Source: Straminergon stramineum (taxonomy: Eukaryota; Streptophyta; Bryopsida; Hypnales; Calliergonaceae). Taken from it: a DNA stretch of 64,000 nt. Within the stretch, counting starts at the first letter, position 1. Each line of letters begins with the position of its first letter. The stretch is from assembly GCA_963920665.1 (NCBI GenBank), contig OY987272.1:315001-379000 (forward strand), given 5' to 3'. The notes under the pieces are model-generated. The model was not told where the DNA came from. It did no database searches and was given only the letters and a program-made list of their open reading frames with translations. Below, one piece after another: positions 10,660 to 21,710 of the stretch. The position numbers were made by a program, and so were the translations under genes.

Positions 10660-12700
10660 ACATGATGATTTTCAATGAATACATGAATCTTGTTAAAGCT
10701 TTGAATGTAGCAATTCATCGATGAATGAGTTCAATCTTAAATCTCACCATATGCCATATGTCTTTTATAATGAGCAAGTAGAAGAGTTTGGGATTGAAAG
10801 TGGTGCTTCATGGAAATCTATGCTACTGAACAAATATCTCCAATGACTCAGCATTCAAAGGAATTCTTGAAAAACAATTTGAAAAGAGGATTTTAAAATA
10901 GCCCCACCCTCTTCTCCTAGGGAAGTTTTGACAAGTAGCAAAAGTTGTCAAAAGCACATTGTTAACCCTAAGTTCCAAGTGATTCCTCTACATCTTAGTT
11001 GCAAGCCCAATTAGATTGGATTTGGACACATCTATATTTTTCAACCCAATTGTCTTTTTCGATTAATTAGGTCCAATATTTGTCTACACCCTATACTAGA
11101 ACATCTCTCTCTTTTTTAGATGTGCTTCAATTTCATTGTTTTTTGTTTATTACAAGGGTGCACCCCTTCTATTTGTGTTTTTCAAGAATCTTGGCTAAAA
11201 ATTGTATACGATGAGGCCTAAAGTTAAGTAAAAAGATGTTAAAGAGGTTTTAAAGGGTTAACCTTTGAAAGGATCCTTGATAATAATTTTGAAAAATGAT
11301 TTTAAAATAGACAACTCATCTACTTTGCTAAAAACATCACAATTTTTTTCCTCAATCAAAGTATGATTAGATTAAAATGTCATTCTTCAAAGATGTTTAC
11401 TACATTGGCCACACCTTCTTTAAATATTTAAACATCAGAATAGTGATAATGGAACCATTTACCATCATTGACACCAAATTGATGATGTCAACAAGCAAAA
11501 ATTGTTTGTATATACAACCCATTATTCAAATCTAATTTTCATACATAATATTGTTTATCAACTTGTGTGATGCAAGCATGCATGTCATCATTTGCATACA
11601 TAAGATAATTCATTTAAATAAATTGGTAGATCTATGATATCATATTCATACAAAATAGATTTTCCCTATAATTATTTGTTTAGATCAAATCTACAAAACA
11701 CGTATATTTATGAGAATTCAAGGGAAAGCTGAATTTTAGAGATGTCGAGAAAAGTCATCTATCTATTTGATTCATAAACTAGTGCAAAGAAGTGCTTTTT
11801 TTATTTTTTTCAAATGGGTGAAAAGGCAATATTTCGTTGAGGGTCATAGGTGAAGTGGTGATTTCTAGACAAAGTGCACAGTTCTTTGCCGGCAATCACT
11901 CAAAATTTTGGGGTATAGCACTTGGTGATATTTTTTCCTTATTTGTTTTTGGGCGATTATAGTTGAGGGTGAGGTGCATTCTTGGCGAACTAAGCATGTT
12001 TTTTAAAGTGAAAATGGCAAACTTTCTAAGAACATTGTGTTGTACATGGCGAACTCTCTAAAAACCTATGTAAAAATTGGAGGAAACTAGTGTTTTGCAA
12101 GGTAATGCATTATCACTTCGACACCTTCTCCTCGTCATTCATAATGCAGACTTGCACCCACCCCAAACCCCCTCCAATGCCAAAGTAAGGAAATTGGCAA
12201 AAGAAATGAATAATACTATATGATGCTGAGATAAGTGAAAGAAACTACATGCACGAGATTAGAAGATGTTTTGATGCAATACCATAACTTGTACCCACCC
12301 CAAGCCCCCTTCGATGCCAAAGTCATGAAGTGACTGAAGAAAATGTCCAGTCCCTAATCAAGCTTTCCATGAACTACGGAATCCATCAAATTGCACATAA
12401 AGAGATTATATCAAGAAAACAAGAACTAATATTCCAGCAAAGTGGCACCTATACATATGAATCATTGTCCTACAGATCTACATATCTACCATCAAAAGCA
12501 CAAGACACATGCTAAAGCTCATGAATTAAAAGTTATAGTGTGTATCCACATCATTAAAGCACATGGAAAAGCAAAGCAATACAAATTGCATGGACTACAT
12601 GCAAGTACTTTGCAACATAAACTTGTGAGAGAATAAGCAAATTTATTCTCACCTACATCAAAGTTACATACATTATTGCTCGAGACAACAACTATTGTTG
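10660..12700. other. AT-rich intergenic DNA with short direct repeats
   Basis: No gene is recognised. There are two direct repeats. A block around 10851-10905 recurs near 11264-11312 (both contain 'gattttaaaatag' after a Gly/Asn-like purine-rich run). A block at about 12153-12200 recurs near 12290-12335 (both contain 'acccaccccaa' and 'gatgccaaagt' or 'aatgccaaagt'). Short plus-strand frames at 12330-12640 look like chance. Confidence 0.4.
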
Positions 12701-12752
12701 CTGAGTAACTTGCTATGGGTTGCTTACCATTTGTAGGAAATACCTTCAATTG

Positions 12753-13806
12753 CTACCTAAGTGCTTGCCAAATACTTTCATCTCCCTTCTCAAACAAACC
12801 ACTTGTCAAAGACACTCTAGTAAGGAAAGTTCTCAAGGTTAAAAATCCTTTGAGAGTACATTCTGACCACAACCTAGATGTATTCATTGAAATTGTTTTG
12901 GAGCTTTGACTTGAAGAAGCCCACGTTGGAGAAGAGGCGCTCATCTTTGATAGACCCAATGACATGTACCAAAGCCATTTCAACCAACTTCAAGAATTCA
13001 CCAAAGTTTTCGATCAAGTTATTCTTATTGTTCAACACCCGCCATATTTTTGTCAAAGGATTGACATCGTAAGTGGGAAGCATTGCAGTTTGGGAATTAG
13101 ATTTCATGCAAGTCTTGAATAGTAAACATTGTGAGATGAGTGCATCATGATTAATGAGACTAGGTATCAACAACCTTTGCTCTCCTTCCCCAAAAAATTT
13201 GTCGTGTCCAAATGTGCCCATCAATATGTGTAGATGTTTGTCAAACATCTCATTGGCACTCACTTGACACCAATACTGAGGGTAGAGAATTCTAAATGCA
13301 TACAGGACATGCTGAGCAAGAAATCAATCATCTAGTTCTCGTGCACCAACATTTTTGTTGCAGTGGCAATCAACATAGTAAATGAATAATAAGAAACCTA
13401 CAATAGAACTTGGAGTATTTTGTCTAGTTGCTTGTTAGATAGATCTACAACTTAACACAACACTATTTCAGCACAAGAAACTACAAAGTTGTAGAACAAA
13501 AGAAAGGTGAGACAAAGGCTACAACATCTAGAAATAGAATTTGACCTCACATGTGCATTCACTCTTCACCTTTGCCACCAAGAATGCCCATAATATATAG
13601 TCCACTAGCTTCCCATTGTACTCAACTTGAATCTCCTCACCATGACAAACAAAAGAAAGAATAACAATATCATCATTTAAGTCTGTTATCCACTTGATGT
13701 AAATCTATTCTTGGCTACAATCAAAGAGGTTGTTGAAACTCCAGAATTCATCGAAGCTAAGTGATGTTGCGTTGTCTTCATACATTCGGTACAAAGAGCC
13801 TTGCAT
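12753..13806 (-). pseudogene. hAT-type transposase, C-terminal half, decayed
   Basis: Minus-strand reading frames, in order from 13806 down to 12753, resemble the C-terminal half of plant hAT transposases. There is a segment with SLYRMYEDNATSLSF and LFDCSQ. A stretch with YPQYW runs into SANEMFDKHLHILMG (near 13290-13220). Then comes the hAT dimerisation-like motif GSIKDERLFSNVGFFKSKL (about 12940-12885). The frame is broken by several stops and by a shift near 12875, after which a plausible tail continues in another frame. It cannot make an active protein. The N-terminal half is 4.5 kb away at 18330-19365 on the same strand. The break at 13804 coincides with a CACTA-like terminus, so the element was probably split by later insertions. 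Confidence 0.7.
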
Positions 13807-14090
13807 TACTAGAAAAAACATGTCCAAATCAACAAAAATTTAACAAATTTTTTTTTTCTTTTGTTAATTTGAAAGTGTTGACCCGGACATTGCTTAACCA
13901 AAAAATGTTAATTTAGACGTCTTTACTGACACTTTTGTGTTCTTCAACAACAAAAAAGTGTTATTATTTTAGTTAATTTTTTTTTAAAATCTCAAAATCA
14001 ACAAATTTTATGTTAATTTGAACACCTTTTTAAAAAAAATTAAAAATTAAATTTGATTAGGGACCACATAAGCAATTTTGCCAAAGCAAC
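13804..14090. mobile_element. Left end of a CACTA-type element inserted in the hAT pseudogene
   Basis: Starts CATTACTAGAAAAAACATG, close to the plant CACTA (En/Spm) terminus CACTACTAGAAAAA. It is followed by repeated subterminal motifs of the type GTTAATTTGAA / TGTTAATTTAGAC, as CACTA elements have. The same terminus occurs at 63619. I could not find the opposite end, so the extent is uncertain; other elements begin by about 14090. Confidence 0.4.
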
Positions 14091-14107
14091 CCGCCACACA
14101 AGCGGGC

Positions 14108-14178
14108 AGGTGCCCATGGGGACTTGAACCTTGGACCTTGCTAATGAGGTCCAAGGGTTCATCCATTCCACCATGCAT
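14108..14178 (-). repeat. tRNA-like sequence, possible SINE head
   Basis: On the minus strand the segment has an A-box-like TGGTGGAATGG and, about 40 nt later, a B-box-like GGTTCAAGTCC, spaced as in a polymerase III promoter. A strong stem (GGACC...GGTCC) lies between them. The acceptor and T stems do not pair properly, so I do not call it a tRNA gene. A tRNA-derived SINE head or a tRNA pseudogene would explain it. No second copy was found in the window. Confidence 0.35.
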
Positions 14179-14275
14179 GGAGTCACTTGGTATAGTGGGG
14201 GAAAAAATTTATTTACCTAGTTTTTTTATTGCTTTTTCTTTGGTTGTGAAATCACAAGATTTGGGTGGCCGTTTT

Positions 14276-14577
14276 GACATAGTAAACAAACTTTTATCAA
14301 AAACCTTTGAACTTAGAAAAGTTGTAAAATGAAGTTCAATTTCACCTCCCAAAATAAGTTTGCAATTTTGAGTTTCCAATCAAAAATTATGGACAAAATT
14401 TAGCGAGCGTGTTCGAAATGTCAAAAAAATATTCATTCCAACCCCTCTCTGAACTTTGTCCATAACTTTTGATTGGAGACTCAAAATTGCAAATGGATTT
14501 TTGGAGGTGAAACCCAACTTCATTTTACAACTTTTCTAGGTTCAAAGGTTTTTGAAGAAAAATGATTTTACTATGAC
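14276..14577. mobile_element. Foldback element P, copy 2
   Basis: The arm at about 14276-14406 is the reverse complement of the arm at about 14445-14577, with a short spacer. Shared pieces include 'tcaaaaacctttgaac' against 'gttcaaaggtttttga', and 'gaggtgaaacccaacttc' against 'gaagttcaatttcacctc'. The core is the same as in copies 1 and 3. It is non-coding; a transcript would fold into a long hairpin. Confidence 0.7.
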
Positions 14578-15119
14578 AAAATGGACACCAAAGTCTATTG
14601 ATTTTAATAAACACCGAATTGTGAATGATTAAAGTTAAAAAGAAATTCTAGAATTTAAACCATGATGGTTTTCATTAACATCGGAGTGTTTTGAATGTGA
14701 ACCAAATGATAAAAATTTATTTGAAATTCTTGTAAGTTAAAATGAAAGAAAAAATGTTTTTTCTTTTGAGGTTAAATAGTTTGAAAGATGAAATCTATCC
14801 ATTTAGAAAGGGTTAAAACTATTTTTTTTAAATCTAAGCATGTGTCATGATCTTACAAATGATGAGGTTTCTTATCTTATAATTTTAGAAGGATATACTA
14901 TGCACAACTAATTACAAGCTAAATCCTATCATTGAATTCATTGAAAAAATAAAGTTATAGGATTTTTCACCTACTTTTGAATTCTAATATTTAGAAGTAC
15001 TTGTAAGAAGGTCTCACCATATATAAGAATTATTGGAGTTAAATATTTCATATTTGAATAATTCTATTAAACAATTCAATTTGAATTTGTTCCAATTTCA
15101 TTACTCTGAAATTGAAAAC

Positions 15120-15629
15120 TTGAACACAAAAAAATTAAGAATTTAGTTATGAAATTGAAAAATGTTAGTCCAAATGATTGTGATGTTGTAGTAAACAATC
15201 TACATCCAATCATTTTTTTTAATTTTAAAATATTGAAAATTGAGTTAAGTAAAGGATTTCAAAATTTATTTTAGAGTGGAGATTCCATAACTATCCGCAA
15301 ACTAAAACTCCTCAACATTCATATCTCCTTAATCAAATTGGAATGATTCAAAGCTTTATATATATATAAGTCTAATTTTAAAATTTTATTTCTTGAAAAA
15401 GTGATTTTTGAAGAACTTTTTGAATTGCCCAAAGATCAATGAAAATTACATATCATGCAATAACTTATTAACCATGTAGTCAAAAGTTATGAAAATTGTT
15501 GTGCCTTAAAGCTATTCTGTGGGCACATTTTGTGTAAAAATTTTAAAGAAAATAAAATAAAAATTCCATTTGTAGTGAGCTACCCCAAATTGTTATGTTG
15601 CTAGAAAACATAGTTTGGTCCTTTAGGGG
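15120..15629 (+). mobile_element. TTAA-flanked element, repeat B copy 2 (right half)
   Basis: Ends GGTCCTTTAGGGG followed by TTAA (15630-15633). The body aligns with 61155-61655: 'atattgaaaattgagtt', 'ataactatccgcaaactaaa' and 'aaccatgtagtcaaa' are shared with few changes. The left end is not identified; similarity fades to the left of about 15120, perhaps through replacement by foldback element P. No coding sequence. Confidence 0.6.
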
Positions 15630-15639
15630 TTAAACCCAA

Positions 15640-18329
15640 ACAATATTATATAGAAATAGGAATAGAATTTGAATTTTGTATTCCTATTTTTTATAAGATT
15701 CCAAGAAGATTTTTAAAAGATTCTATAAGATTCAACAAATTTTTCTTGATTTGGTTATTAACTATTCAAATCAACAAAAATTTGTTGAACCATTTTATTA
15801 AGATGTGCAAAATAAAAATAAAAACTGTAAAAATGGACAATACAATACCCAAATCAATAGAAAATTGAAGATATTTCGTTGATTTTGATAGCCGCAACAA
15901 AGTCACAAATATACACATCTCTCTTTTGCACAAAGGCCACCAATGTATTGATAGCCTTCAACAATGGTAAAAGTGCACACATACCCAACATAGTGTATGG
16001 GTCAAGTAGTAGGAGGAGACAAGGCTACACGGGCACAATATGTAGTAGTTCACAATTGTAGTCTTTTTCTCTTATGATTCATGAAGCCAGGCTCAAAGAA
16101 CATTTTGATTCAAAATTGCCGCAATGGTAGATAAAAAGTCATATCCAAAAAAATTTGCAATTCAATTCAAGAGAATTGTTGCAACCAACAAGCTGCAACA
16201 AAAAAGGATTTGAAATGCCAAACTAAACATAATTCAATTCAATTATAACATATATGCACTGAAAAAAAAAATGAAAATAAAACACTCACCTTGACCTTTA
16301 TGTTATCATGCAAGTCAATTTTCATTTTGTACATTAGTATTCAATATTTAGAGAGAGCAATCTCCTCAGGGACTCGATCAAGCTAACTATGAGGCTTTTC
16401 CACCGCAAGGTGAAGAAACCCTCTAGAGTTGGGCCGGTGGGGAGTGTATGGGACACCTACTCCTAGTCCACCCTTCCAAGGAATGGACTCCTAAATGCTT
16501 TTTTATCAATTTTTAAAATTAAACTACTCTAAGTGAAATGGGGGCAATATCCCTATACCACCCTAATATGCACCCTAAAATCCTCAAATGATCCTAGCAC
16601 TTACTTCAGGAGGTTTGGGCAACTTTCTAGGCCTAACTTTGCCTAAAATTGGCCATTGGAATACCAAATGGGTCAAATTGGTGTCTTGAAATTAAATTCC
16701 AGCACACCACAACCACCCCAATTCCTAACTCACTTCCTAAATTGATGTCATGCACCTCCCTCATTCCATAGATCCCACCCCTAATATATTCACAAATTAA
16801 CACATTCTTTTCAGGCCAATAAATTTTTTTTGTCAATTTCATCATTCATCTTCCAACCTTAATTTTACCCCCAATTTGGGCAACACTCCCGCACTTGCCC
16901 TAAAACCCTAAAAAATCCTTATATCCCCTATCTAAACATTCACATCCTACAAGAGCATAGCATGCATGGCCATTGAACTATTCTTTCAAGATTTATAAGA
17001 AAAGATCATATTGTAATTCGCATTAAATATAGATTTAGCTGGAATCACAAGAAAAAAATGAGGTACCCAAATAATCTACTGCCAAATGGCAACAAACCTT
17101 GTCACACTAGAATCGTCACCCCGGCTTCGTCCTTTCTCTAAATTAGGCAAGCCTTGTGCTGTTGAAAAGATGACTTCTCCATCTTTCTTCTCACCAAAAT
17201 TCACGTCAATCCACTTTGCCAAACTCCCATAGTCGCTTGCCAAAGTTGTCGGTTGTCCGTGGAGGAGGCAACTTGACTTCCTTGCACTAAATCAACCGCT
17301 CCGTCCTCATCCTTGCTTAGAATCAATAGAAACTTGTCTTATTGGAAAGCTGACTTTCCCCTCTCCATCCTCCCAAAAATCCAATCCATTTTGCACTTCC
17401 AATCTTCCGCAATCAATCACCCAAGTTGGTAGTCCCCTCCAAATTCAACAAAATCCTAATTCTCTCCACTCCAATTTCCATCTGACCTCATTTCCATCAT
17501 TCCTAGACCATTTTTTCTCCAAAAAATAATGACCTACTCAACAAATTGTCCTACCTTGCTTCCCTCATCTTAATCTCTAGCTTCTCATGCTTTAAAAATG
17601 TCCATAATCACAAGTTGCTCCCAAAACACACATGCACAAGAAGTTGGGAAAATTGAAAGAGAATTGAGAGAGAGGGCTCCAAACCCTAATTTTGCCTATA
17701 TTCAACTTTCTACCAGATTAATTTTGCCTAACTACTTTCATCCTACACTAATTTACTGTAAATACGCTAATCTGGTATAAAATGCACCAAATTAGTGCAA
17801 ATCACTTTGAATTACTATAATTGCGCTAATTTAGTGTAGACTACATTAATTTGCAATAAACCCCCCAAAAGTATTGTTTTTTTGGCCTAATTTAGTGTTT
17901 CTACCACTATTTTAGTGTTCTAGTAGTAGTTTTAAGTTTACTAATTTCTTTTGTGTTTTTCATATTTATTATTTTTTGTGATTTTTAATTTACTTTTCGT
18001 TTCAATTCCTACTTCTAATCTTTTGTTTTCATTTGGTTTTGTATTTTTGGTTTTGATTTTGTCATAATTTTACCATTAGCCTAATTTGGTTACTCTACCA
18101 AATCTTGCTTAACCTCGTTTTAGTTTTAGATCCCTATTTTTCCCCTAGAATTTCTCCTAATTTTTTCCTAATTGCATTATCTAACATCTTGCCCCGACCT
18201 CTTAAAGTTTCTATTGCTATTTAGAGGAAAACTTCCTAATTGATGGTAATGGCTTAATTCAAAGTACTAACACTTCCAGATTTGTAAATTCATGCCTAAT
18301 GTTTATCTTTTGGGATTTTTAAATAGTGA
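15640..18329. other. Intergenic DNA between the two hAT halves
   Basis: No gene is recognised. From 16600 to 17600 the plus strand is pyrimidine-rich. It holds a degenerate tandem duplication of roughly 180 bp (17160-17340 against 17340-17520; both contain a 'gaaaRStgactt' start and a 'ccaatccattttgc'-like end). A telomere-like ccctaaaaccctaaa lies near 16898-16912. From 17740 to 17940 a short motif like 'ctaatttagtgta' recurs in both directions. This is probably layered insertions inside a former hAT element. Confidence 0.4.
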
Positions 18330-19365
18330 ACCAATAAGGTAGTTCACACTCATCCATTGTGTTTGCACATTCTTTAAGAGCTTCAAGCCCTTTGTCTTGG
18401 TAAGGTTTGCCAACTATTTAAACTCTTCCAATCTTTTCGGAATTATGCAAAAATAGGCTTAAATCATAGATAAGAGTTTCTCAATGGCTCCCGAAATATT
18501 AAGTTCTAGCACGTCCATGAAGCCCAAATTAAACCCGATGCGCTACATAGTAAATTCCCATTATGAATGGTGTATACTTGTCTTTCACTTGCATGGTCAC
18601 TCCTAATATATTGTCCTGCAATGTAGAAGCTTTGTTTGCATTGAAGCTCAACAACTTTTTAGCAATAATGTCGGAATCCCAACCACCCCCACTAGCTACA
18701 AATTCCATTATCAACTTAATGAGATTCTCAGCATTCGGTGTGCACTCCACACATTGCAAAGACACTAGTAGCGAGACCCTCGTCTAGTCTTGGACAATAC
18801 AAACGTGTAGTTGTGTACAAACAAACAAGTATTGTTGTCAACAATAGTAACCTTGTCTACAATGACAGCAATGTAATGAGTAGATTGTATCAACCTATAC
18901 ATCTTCGATACAACTTGTTTGTACATATAGCCAGCCATCATCCACCCTGAATTGTCGCACCAATGAGAAGACAACAAATTAGGGACATCTAACAACTTGT
19001 AGAGATGGATGCAAGACTCATACTCTAGCACCGGACACCATCATTAAGTATTTGGAAAAGAGTAGAGAATTGGACATATTTCTTCCTTGCTTCCATCATG
19101 GTTCACTGGTTGATTTGTTGGAGGATTGTCGGCGGTGGCCGAGCTGCATAGAGGCGCAAGTTCTTTGGGTTCTTGCATTGTATTGCCACGTATGTCTCTC
19201 CCATCTTCACGTTGAATTGTGGGATTTGTGGCTATTTTTCTTTGCAATCCACTTCCCATCATGTTTGAAGAGCGTGTTCGATTTAGGCACCATGATACAA
19301 GGCTTTCTTTCAAAAGCATTGCACACTTTGCACTTCACCATCTATAGAATGTTGTCATTCGCCAT
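18330..19365 (-). pseudogene. hAT-type transposase, N-terminal half, decayed
   Basis: Read leftward from 19365. A zinc-finger-like start has CKVCNAFERKP and then LFKHDGKW (about 19341-19205), the C-x2-C...H arrangement seen at the N terminus of many hAT proteins. Next is a region with MLEYESC, NLLSSHWCDNSGWMMA and IVDKVTIVDN (19031-18800). Then comes SGGGWDSDIIAKK with YTPFIMGIYYVAHRV (18740-18529). Finally a KGLKLLKNVQTQWMS block lies near 18370. This order matches plant hAT transposases. A stop interrupts the first 10 codons, and at least three more stops or shifts follow, so it is inactive. It likely formed one gene with the half at 12753-13806. Confidence 0.7.
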
Positions 19366-20170
19366 GATGCCCTCCGCTCATGGTAGTTTTGCCACCCACA
19401 AGGTCTTGAATTTTTAGTGTCGATCATATGTCTTTTGCACCCTCGATCTGCTACTCTACACCTTACTACAACTCGTGGCACTTCACTTCATTGAAGGAGA
19501 TTGAAATTTGAGTTGTAATTGGAACCCTCTAATTCACGTGGAACTTTGGGCAAATTTGTATTATGTGCATTTTTAGACTCCGAAGAAATGTATATGAGCA
19601 ATGACTTCGAACTTAAGACCCTTGTGTCTCTAGAGCCAGAAGACAATCCAAGCAAGACATTAGTGCCAGTAGACAAAGGTTTGCTTGTGGCTAAGGATTA
19701 GACTACAACCGCCTGCTTGAATCCAGACTCAAATAGTCTTCCCCCAAATTAGGCTCCGCTCCTGGTACCTTGGGAAGGGTACCATTGAAAACCAAGGATA
19801 GAGGTTGTCTCTTATAGGCACCTCAACTTGACTAAAAATATAATCACATAGTTTTCTTTGCCGCCTCTAACTTGCACATTTCTATGAGTTTTCCCCTCTT
19901 CTTGATCTCCTTTCGAGCTAATGTCAATGCCTCTAACATTGCTAGCTCTACTTTCTTCTTGGTTGTTCTTGCAAGAGAAGTAGCGTGCACCACCTTGCCA
20001 TCGACATCCCTTCTAGAGTCCTCGTCTCCAAACCCCATCCTCCAAAATTGTTACTAAAGCTAAATTGTAGCACAAATAACAAAAACAAAACAAAAGTACA
20101 CAGGCAATGACATATAGAGGATGCACAAAATTCATGCACACAAAAATCAAAATTGTGAGGAACTCTTAAG
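19366..20170 (-). pseudogene. Possible upstream exon region of the hAT element
   Basis: The minus strand has an open frame from 20038 to 19844. It encodes a charged, probably coiled-coil segment (starting MGFGDEDSRRDVDG, with KKKVELAMLEALTLARKE). A second frame at 19676-19488 is Ser/Asn-rich. Neither is recognised. Their strand and position just upstream of the hAT zinc finger suggest an N-terminal extension of that element or captured host sequence. The region is bounded at 20172 by a CACTA-like terminus. Confidence 0.25.
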
Positions 20171-20171
20171 T

Positions 20172-20420
20172 CACTAGAAGAAACCCTCATTTTTTTGGAT
20201 GTTAGTAAAAACATGGATATACATTTTTTGCAATGTCCAACATGCCCCTGTAGATGTCCAACAAAATCCATCTAAATTGACTTGGTAAAAACATGCAAAA
20301 ATCTTAGAAAACACATCTTATTTTTGGTGCAATGTCTACATAGACATGGTCAAATGAATTGCCAAAATTGCGCCATGTGGCAGCCACATCATCTCCATGT
20401 AGGCAGGTGGTGCCAAGCAC
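20172..20420. mobile_element. CACTA-like terminus
   Basis: Starts CACTAGAAGAAACCCTC, the same first 12 bases as the complete CACTA element at 32401. It is followed by recurring 'gcaatgtcYac' and 'gatgtcc' subterminal motifs. Similar 'gacatc' motifs reappear at 21180-21340, beyond an inverted-repeat element that seems to have inserted within. The far terminus (ttcttctagtg) was not found. Confidence 0.4.
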
Positions 20421-21094
20421 GGGGGGTGCACTACAAAGGAAGTTCATGGGTGAAGAGCAACCAAACTCTAACTACCCATTTCTACTTTTCCTAATTACTT
20501 TCCAATAAACTATAATTTCAACCTACAATTTTGAGCTTTATTTAATAATGTCTATAGGTTTCTATTGCCCAATTTTTTTTTTTTTTTTTTGAAACACATG
20601 GACAATTTCCATTGATAAGGGGGAAACGTACACAGAACCAGAGGACAAGTCCTCGGCGGCAATATTGCCAAAAATTTCAATCCTAAATAACATGTGATAT
20701 ATTGTCTAGAACAGATTGAAAAATGAACTAAAATGGCATGTTTTTCAACTAAAATATTTATAGAGATCACATGAAGATGAATATTGTATCAATATTCAGC
20801 CAAAATAAACTTTCAATAGAAAGCCATTTTATAGAATTTTTTTCATTTTTCATTTTTTTTTATATAATGTAGGGGTGTGAAAGTTATTTTTAGCTTTACA
20901 ATGTATCTTTTCTCTTCAAAAATTTGTAACTAATTATTATTAACGTAAAAAATACCAATAATTCAGAGCATAAACTTTCAAAGTAGAAAAATCTATTCAT
21001 ATTTTTTTTAGAAAAAAAAATATTAGAATATAATATAGGGGATCCAAAATTTGGTCACTCCTCACCCATGAACTTCCTTTGTAGTGCCCCCCCC
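20421..21094. mobile_element. Inverted-repeat element with about 45-bp ends, carrying a LINE-like insertion
   Basis: The left arm begins GGGGGGTGCACTACAAAGGA and continues through 'agttcatgggtga' to about 20465. The right arm (about 21050-21094) is its reverse complement with few mismatches. No coding capacity. The right interior is also present at the start of the window (1-140), so this is a dispersed family. A poly(A)-tailed fragment on the minus strand (20568-20760) interrupts it. The flanking duplication is unclear, so the superfamily is unassigned. Confidence 0.6.
20568..20760 (-). repeat. LINE-like 3' tail, copy 2
   Basis: On the minus strand a conserved block ending 'ttgtccatgtgtttc' runs into about 20 A residues (plus strand T run 20571-20590). 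The block matches 2872-2970. A 72-codon frame on the minus strand reads into the poly(A). This is the signature of target-primed retroposition. Only the tail is present. Confidence 0.45.
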
Positions 21095-21339
21095 TACGGT
21101 ACCATGTTAGCAAAATTTTCATCCAAACCCTTGTTGGCATCACAAATGAGCAATGTCATATTTGTCTTTGGTCATGTCTATTTTGACATCTATTGTGACG
21201 CGCATATGTTTTTTTGAACATCAACTATGACATGAAGTTAATTCTTTTGAAATGCCTTACATTAATTTTTTAAATGAAATCTTATGTTTATGGTTTTGCG
21301 ACGTTAACTTAAACATTTGAACATTTTTTGAGACATCAA

Positions 21340-21710
21340 CTTAGATGTATAGCATATACATTACACCATACAAAATAGGCCATACACAATACATTGCACA
21401 CAATACACCATATATTATACACCATAAAAAATGCGCCATACATAGTACATTCTACAAAATATGCCATATAGAGTACACCATATTTAAATATTATGTCACA
21501 TGGCTTGAAAAGCCATGTATTATAAGTATATGGATATGTGAAGACATGCTATTTATACAAGTTGGGGGGGGGGGGGGAGGGAAGACTAACCATACGGGAT
21601 ATGGAAAACTTAAGAATTATGTTAAAAGTTTACATTCATAAAAACATATAGACATCTTAGTTGATGTCCTAGTTGATGCCTTAGTTGAAGTCTCAGTTGA
21701 AGTCTAAAAA
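21340..21710. repeat. Simple repeats: ACACCATAYA-type array, 14-G run, 12-bp tandem repeat
   Basis: 21355-21485 is a degenerate array of 'acaccatay'-like units. A pure run of 14 G (21564-21577) followed by AGGG could form a G-quadruplex. At 21651-21705 a 12-bp unit (variants of 'ttagttgatgyc') is repeated four to five times. None is coding; the open frames across them are repeat translations. Confidence 0.6.

Noticed and set aside
14108..14178. Functional tRNA gene
   Set aside because: A and B boxes are present, but the acceptor and T stems do not pair and no anticodon arm of normal size can be drawn.
21340..21710. CRISPR-like or other array system
   Set aside because: Repeats are degenerate simple sequence without unique spacers, in a eukaryotic nuclear context.
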